This document shows positions 22,087 through 24,396 of a stretch of DNA of 24,396 bases, in pieces. Source of the DNA: JAFMDF01 sp964644655. GTDB taxonomy: Bacteria > Bacteroidota > Bacteroidia > Chitinophagales > Saprospiraceae. Under the pieces are notes generated by a model that saw only the letters and a list, made by a program, of their open reading frames with translations, ran no database searches and had not been told where the DNA came from. The stretch is taken from the NCBI GenBank assembly GCA_964644655.1, contig CAZXYA010000066.1, forward strand, positions 1-24,396, written 5' to 3'. Made by a program: the position numbers and the translations under genes. Position 1 is the stretch's first letter, and every line of letters starts with the position of its first letter.

Positions 22087-22236
22087 TTTCCTGAATTTAT
22101 ACTGCAAAATTACAAATGAGGTTTCTTTGGCGCAATTATTTCTAAAAACTAAGTAATTATTCCTGTTAATTAATTATTTTGCAGGAAAAAATAATTATTA
22201 TTTTAATTTTAGATATTTCCTAAAGGAAAATTTCCT
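22087..22236. promoter_or_regulatory. Array of TTTCCT/AGGAAA motifs between ahcY and the Lrp-type gene
   Basis: Hexamers of the type TTTCCT or its complement occur at 22087-22092, 22160-22164 (TTCCT), 22183-22187 (AGGAA), 22216-22221, 22224-22229 and 22231-22236. The last three form two overlapping palindromes, TTTCCT-AA-AGGAAA and AGGAAA-A-TTTCCT, that touch the regulator's ATG. Lrp/AsnC proteins often bind several phased sites, so this is a plausible autoregulatory operator. Confidence 0.45.
22105..22135 (-). promoter_or_regulatory. Promoter of ahcY
   Basis: On the minus strand, TTG (22135-22133), a 20-nt spacer and TAATTTTG (22112-22105) match the consensus. The start near 22101 gives a leader of about 53 nt, which contains one CAGGAAA motif of the array described here. 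Confidence 0.6.
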
Positions 22237-22704
22237 ATGAAAAAAATTGATGATATAGATCAACGTATTTTACGAATGCTTCAAAAAGATTCAACTATTA
22301 ATATCAAAGAAATTGCGAGTCAGTTGAACATGACAAAAACACCTATTTATGAACGAATCAAAAGATTAGAGAATGCCGAAATTATTGAAAAATATGTAGC
22401 AATTGTTGACCGAAAAAAAATAACTTCTTCGATTATCGTTTTTTTATCAGGGTCTTTAGATGTAAAAAAATTTGAAGAAATTAATGAATTCTATGAGGCA
22501 ATAGAAAATGTACCTGAAATTATGGAGTGCTACTTAATGGGGGGAGATACGGATTTTATGTTGAAAGTAATTTGTCCAAGCCTGGATACTTATCACGATT
22601 TTTTTTCTCGAAAGATCGCTACCTTACCAAGGATTGGACAAATTAAAAGTTCTTTTGTGATTAATGAAGTGAAGCGGTCAACGGTATTGCCTTTTTTGGA
22701 ATAG
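22237..22704 (+). CDS. Lrp/AsnC-family transcription regulator
   Basis: A 155-residue Lrp/AsnC protein. The N-terminal winged helix-turn-helix (about 1-65) shows DDIDQRILRMLQKDSTINIK and IASQLNMTKTPIYERIKRLE. The C-terminal RAM domain (about 66-155), which binds small ligands and forms octamers, shows VPEIMECYLMGGDTDFMLKV, the Lrp-type GxxD core. These regulators respond to amino acids or related metabolites. It is divergent from ahcY, and palindromic motifs abut its start codon, which suggests autoregulation and perhaps control of the methyl cycle. The effector is not known. The longer NxxxxR-type features of true Lrp are not enough to name it lrp. Confidence 0.92.
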   Translation: MKKIDDIDQRILRMLQKDSTINIKEIASQLNMTKTPIYERIKRLENAEIIEKYVAIVDRKKITSSIIVFLSGSLDVKKFEEINEFYEAIENVPEIMECYLMGGDTDFMLKVICPSLDTYHDFFSRKIATLPRIGQIKSSFVINEVKRSTVLPFLE

Positions 22705-22750
22705 ATCTGTAGTGGCTAGGCGAACATTAATATATTTTGCGTTTGACGAA

Positions 22751-22795
22751 TTTCTACCTGTCGGTAGACAGGCATCGTTCATCATTCATCGTTTT
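22751..22795. repeat. 45-nt dispersed repeat, copy 2
   Basis: It matches 6608-6652 at 41 of 45 bases. Here CCTGTC-GGTA-GACAGG forms a perfect 6-bp stem. It lies in the gap between the convergent Lrp-type and recX genes, so unlike copy 1 it is not next to a start codon. Confidence 0.7.
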
Positions 22796-22818
22796 AAAAA
22801 TCCGTTAGGAAAAATAGC

Positions 22819-23289
22819 CTAAAAAATATCTTTCAAAGCTTGCCAAACAAGATGTGCTTCAAAGCCTTTACTCATAGCGTATTTAGCCAATCTACCTTTT
22901 AACTTAAATTCATTGGTTTCCTTTTCCGTCTTTCTCTTTTTTTCTATGACTTTATAAAGCCCTTCCATATAGCTTTCCTCGTCAATTTCCTGCATGGCTT
23001 TTTTAATACAATAATCAGAAATTTTTCGTTTTTTCAATTCTTGTCGAATTCTAATTTTTCCCCATTTTTTTAGTCTAAATTTACCTCCAGCATAAGTCTT
23101 AGCAAAACGTTCTTCGTTTAGAAAATTTTCAGTAATCAATTCCGCAATAATTTCTTCCAAATCATCGCCATAAATTTCCAGAGAAATTAATTTAGACCGT
23201 ACCTCTTGATGACACCGCTCTTGATAAGCGCAATAATGCATCAATTTTTGCAGGGCAATATCTTTTTGAGTGATAATTTTCTTAGGCAT
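22819..23289 (-). CDS. recX: RecX, regulatory protein of RecA
   Basis: A 156-residue RecX, a small helical protein that binds in the groove of RecA filaments and limits recombination. Three tandem three-helix repeats are recognisable: ALQKLMHYCAYQERCHQEVR (about 12-31), ELITENFLNEERFAKTYAGG with KWGKIRIRQELKKRKIS (about 51-90), and a C-terminal repeat with RLAKYAMSKGFEAHLVWQAL. The motif FLNEERFAxxYxxxK is characteristic. Length is normal for the family. No recA lies in the window. It converges on the Lrp-type gene, and the 114-nt gap holds a dispersed repeat and the short stem TTAGG/CCTAA (22805-22822). Confidence 0.92.
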   Translation of the reverse strand: MPKKIITQKDIALQKLMHYCAYQERCHQEVRSKLISLEIYGDDLEEIIAELITENFLNEERFAKTYAGGKFRLKKWGKIRIRQELKKRKISDYCIKKAMQEIDEESYMEGLYKVIEKKRKTEKETNEFKLKGRLAKYAMSKGFEAHLVWQALKDIF

Positions 23290-23376
23290 TAATCTTTTAG
23301 CTAAAATCCAGAATTAAAATATTCCGAAAGATAAATCATTATTAAAATTAAATAGTATAAATGGTTGATAATCAGT

Positions 23377-23439
23377 AATTTTAACATTTTTTAATTTTTT
23401 TGTTAAAATTTTCCTAAATAAAATGTGTCTTTTGGACAC
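23377..23439. repeat. Two dyads in the recX-mscS gap
   Basis: AATTTTAACA (23377-23386) pairs perfectly with TGTTAAAATT (23401-23410). GTGTC-TTTTG-GACAC (23425-23439) follows. The remainder of the 299-nt gap 23290-23588 is AT-rich, and I see no gene or good promoter in it. Confidence 0.35.
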
Positions 23440-23588
23440 TAAGCCCGTCAATATAGGGAATTAAAAGTAAAACAGGCTTAATTACTATTAAGTTAAAATA
23501 ATAAACCTACTAGTGAGAAAATTAAGCAGTCCTTTAATATTTAATTCATCAAACTATTTTTTCAACTTTATAAAAAAAACTAACTAAA

Positions 23589-24396
23589 ATGGAAGGTTTA
23601 TTTGACATGGCGACATTGACACAAATGATTACACAGTATGCACCAAAAGTTGTTGGCGCTATCCTTACTTTAATTATTGGATTTTGGGTAGCAGGTGCTG
23701 TTACAAAAGGCGTAAAAAAACTATTGGTAAGAAGTGGAGTAGATGAAACAGTAACTCCTTTCTTGGGTTCGCTAGTAAGTACAGGTTTAAAAATCATGGT
23801 ATTATTAGCTGTGGCAGGAATGTTTGGTATTGAAACTACCTCTTTTGTAGCTATCTTTGGTGCTTTAGCGTTTGCTATTGGTATGGCATTACAAGGCAGT
23901 TTAGGACATTTTGCAAGTGGTGTTTTATTATTAACCTTTAAGCCTTATAAAGTAGGAGATTTAGTAGATATAGGAGGTGGTAATGTAGGTTCAGTTAAAG
24001 AGATTCAAATTTTTAATACAATTTTAGCTACATTAGATAATAAAAGAATTATTGTACCTAATGGTGTAGTTACTAGTAATGTAATGACTAATATTTCTGG
24101 TCAAGGAGAAATCGGAGTAGAATTGAGTTACGGTATTGGCTATGATGATGATATTGATAAGGCAAAAGCTTTAATCTTAGAAGTAGGAAAAGAATGTCCT
24201 TATATCTTAGATAGCCCTGCTCAAGGTGTTGTAGTTGGAGAATTAGGAGATAGTGCGGTTATTTTGAATACGAGACCATTTGTTAAGAGCGAAAATTACT
24301 GGGATGCTTATTTTTACATGCAAGAAAATGTGAAGAAAAGATTTGATAAAGAAGGTGTTAGCTTTCCATTCCCACAAATGGATGTACACAATCCTA
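23589..24396 (+). CDS. mscS: MscS-type mechanosensitive channel (3' end cut by the window)
   Basis: A small-conductance mechanosensitive channel that opens under membrane tension to release solutes during hypo-osmotic shock. ATG 23589 starts MEGLFDMATLTQMITQ; 269 codons are present before the window ends. Three membrane helices are seen (about 18-40, 62-80 and 88-115). The pore helix is AFAIGMALQGSLGHFASGVL, with the Gly/Ala packing typical of MscS. The beta domain follows with YKVGDLVDIGG and RIIVPNGVVTSNVMTN, then the alpha/beta domain. The last visible motif FPFPQMDVH is the C-terminal FPxPQxDV of the short MscS class, so only a few residues are missing. E. coli MscS is 286 residues. Confidence 0.95.
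   Translation, partial: MEGLFDMATLTQMITQYAPKVVGAILTLIIGFWVAGAVTKGVKKLLVRSGVDETVTPFLGSLVSTGLKIMVLLAVAGMFGIETTSFVAIFGALAFAIGMALQGSLGHFASGVLLLTFKPYKVGDLVDIGGGNVGSVKEIQIFNTILATLDNKRIIVPNGVVTSNVMTNISGQGEIGVELSYGIGYDDDIDKAKALILEVGKECPYILDSPAQGVVVGELGDSAVILNTRPFVKSENYWDAYFYMQENVKKRFDKEGVSFPFPQMDVHNP

Noticed and set aside
1..24396. CRISPR array, tRNA or rRNA genes
   Set aside because: No regularly spaced direct repeats of 24-40 nt and no cloverleaf or rRNA-like sequence were seen; the repeats present are inverted or few in number.

Overview
The window reads as chromosomal DNA of a Bacteroidota bacterium, probably Saprospiria-like. The evidence is low GC, weak Shine-Dalgarno signals, and several promoters that match the Bacteroidota pattern (TTG or TTTG, about 20-21 nt, then TAnnTTTG). 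Lipoproteins of DUF547 and DUF1573 type, an intramembrane AraC-type regulator and a TonB_C protein fit this phylum. The species cannot be named from the sequence.

Layout. 1-249 is the 3' end of uvrA. 473-1134 is a VapC-type PIN toxin with its antitoxin, behind a promoter whose -33 box lies in a perfect dyad. 1135-2505 is accessory DNA: a structured intergenic stretch, small hypothetical genes and a REPIN-like palindrome. 2506-3969 is a sodium:solute symporter and 3997-4881 a secreted TonB_C protein. 5056-6583 is the most interesting locus: a caspase-like protease with a C-terminal effector-associated-like domain, a free-standing paralogue of that domain 16 nt downstream, and a 38-residue putative single-pass membrane peptide. 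A membrane AraC-type regulator (6658-7767) and a DUF547 lipoprotein (7862-8989, minus) follow.

9388-12941 encodes the two core beta-oxidation proteins, FadI-like thiolase and FadJ-like hydratase/dehydrogenase, then a cytochrome c lipoprotein, a haloalkane dehalogenase-like hydrolase and an HD-type protein. 16065-18126 (minus) is a two-component system with a long inverted repeat between kinase and regulator. Then come a DUF1573 lipoprotein, a TPR protein, S-adenosylhomocysteinase (minus) divergent from an Lrp/AsnC regulator, RecX (minus) and an MscS channel cut by the window end.

The intergenic regions hold at least seven unrelated palindromic or iterated repeats. One is a 226-bp MITE-like element with 19-bp terminal inverted repeats and a 9-bp direct repeat. 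Another is a possible REP-pair element flanked by an 8-bp direct repeat. Housekeeping genes (uvrA, fadIJ, ahcY, recX, mscS) alternate with mobile or conflict-type modules (vapBC, caspase-EAD).
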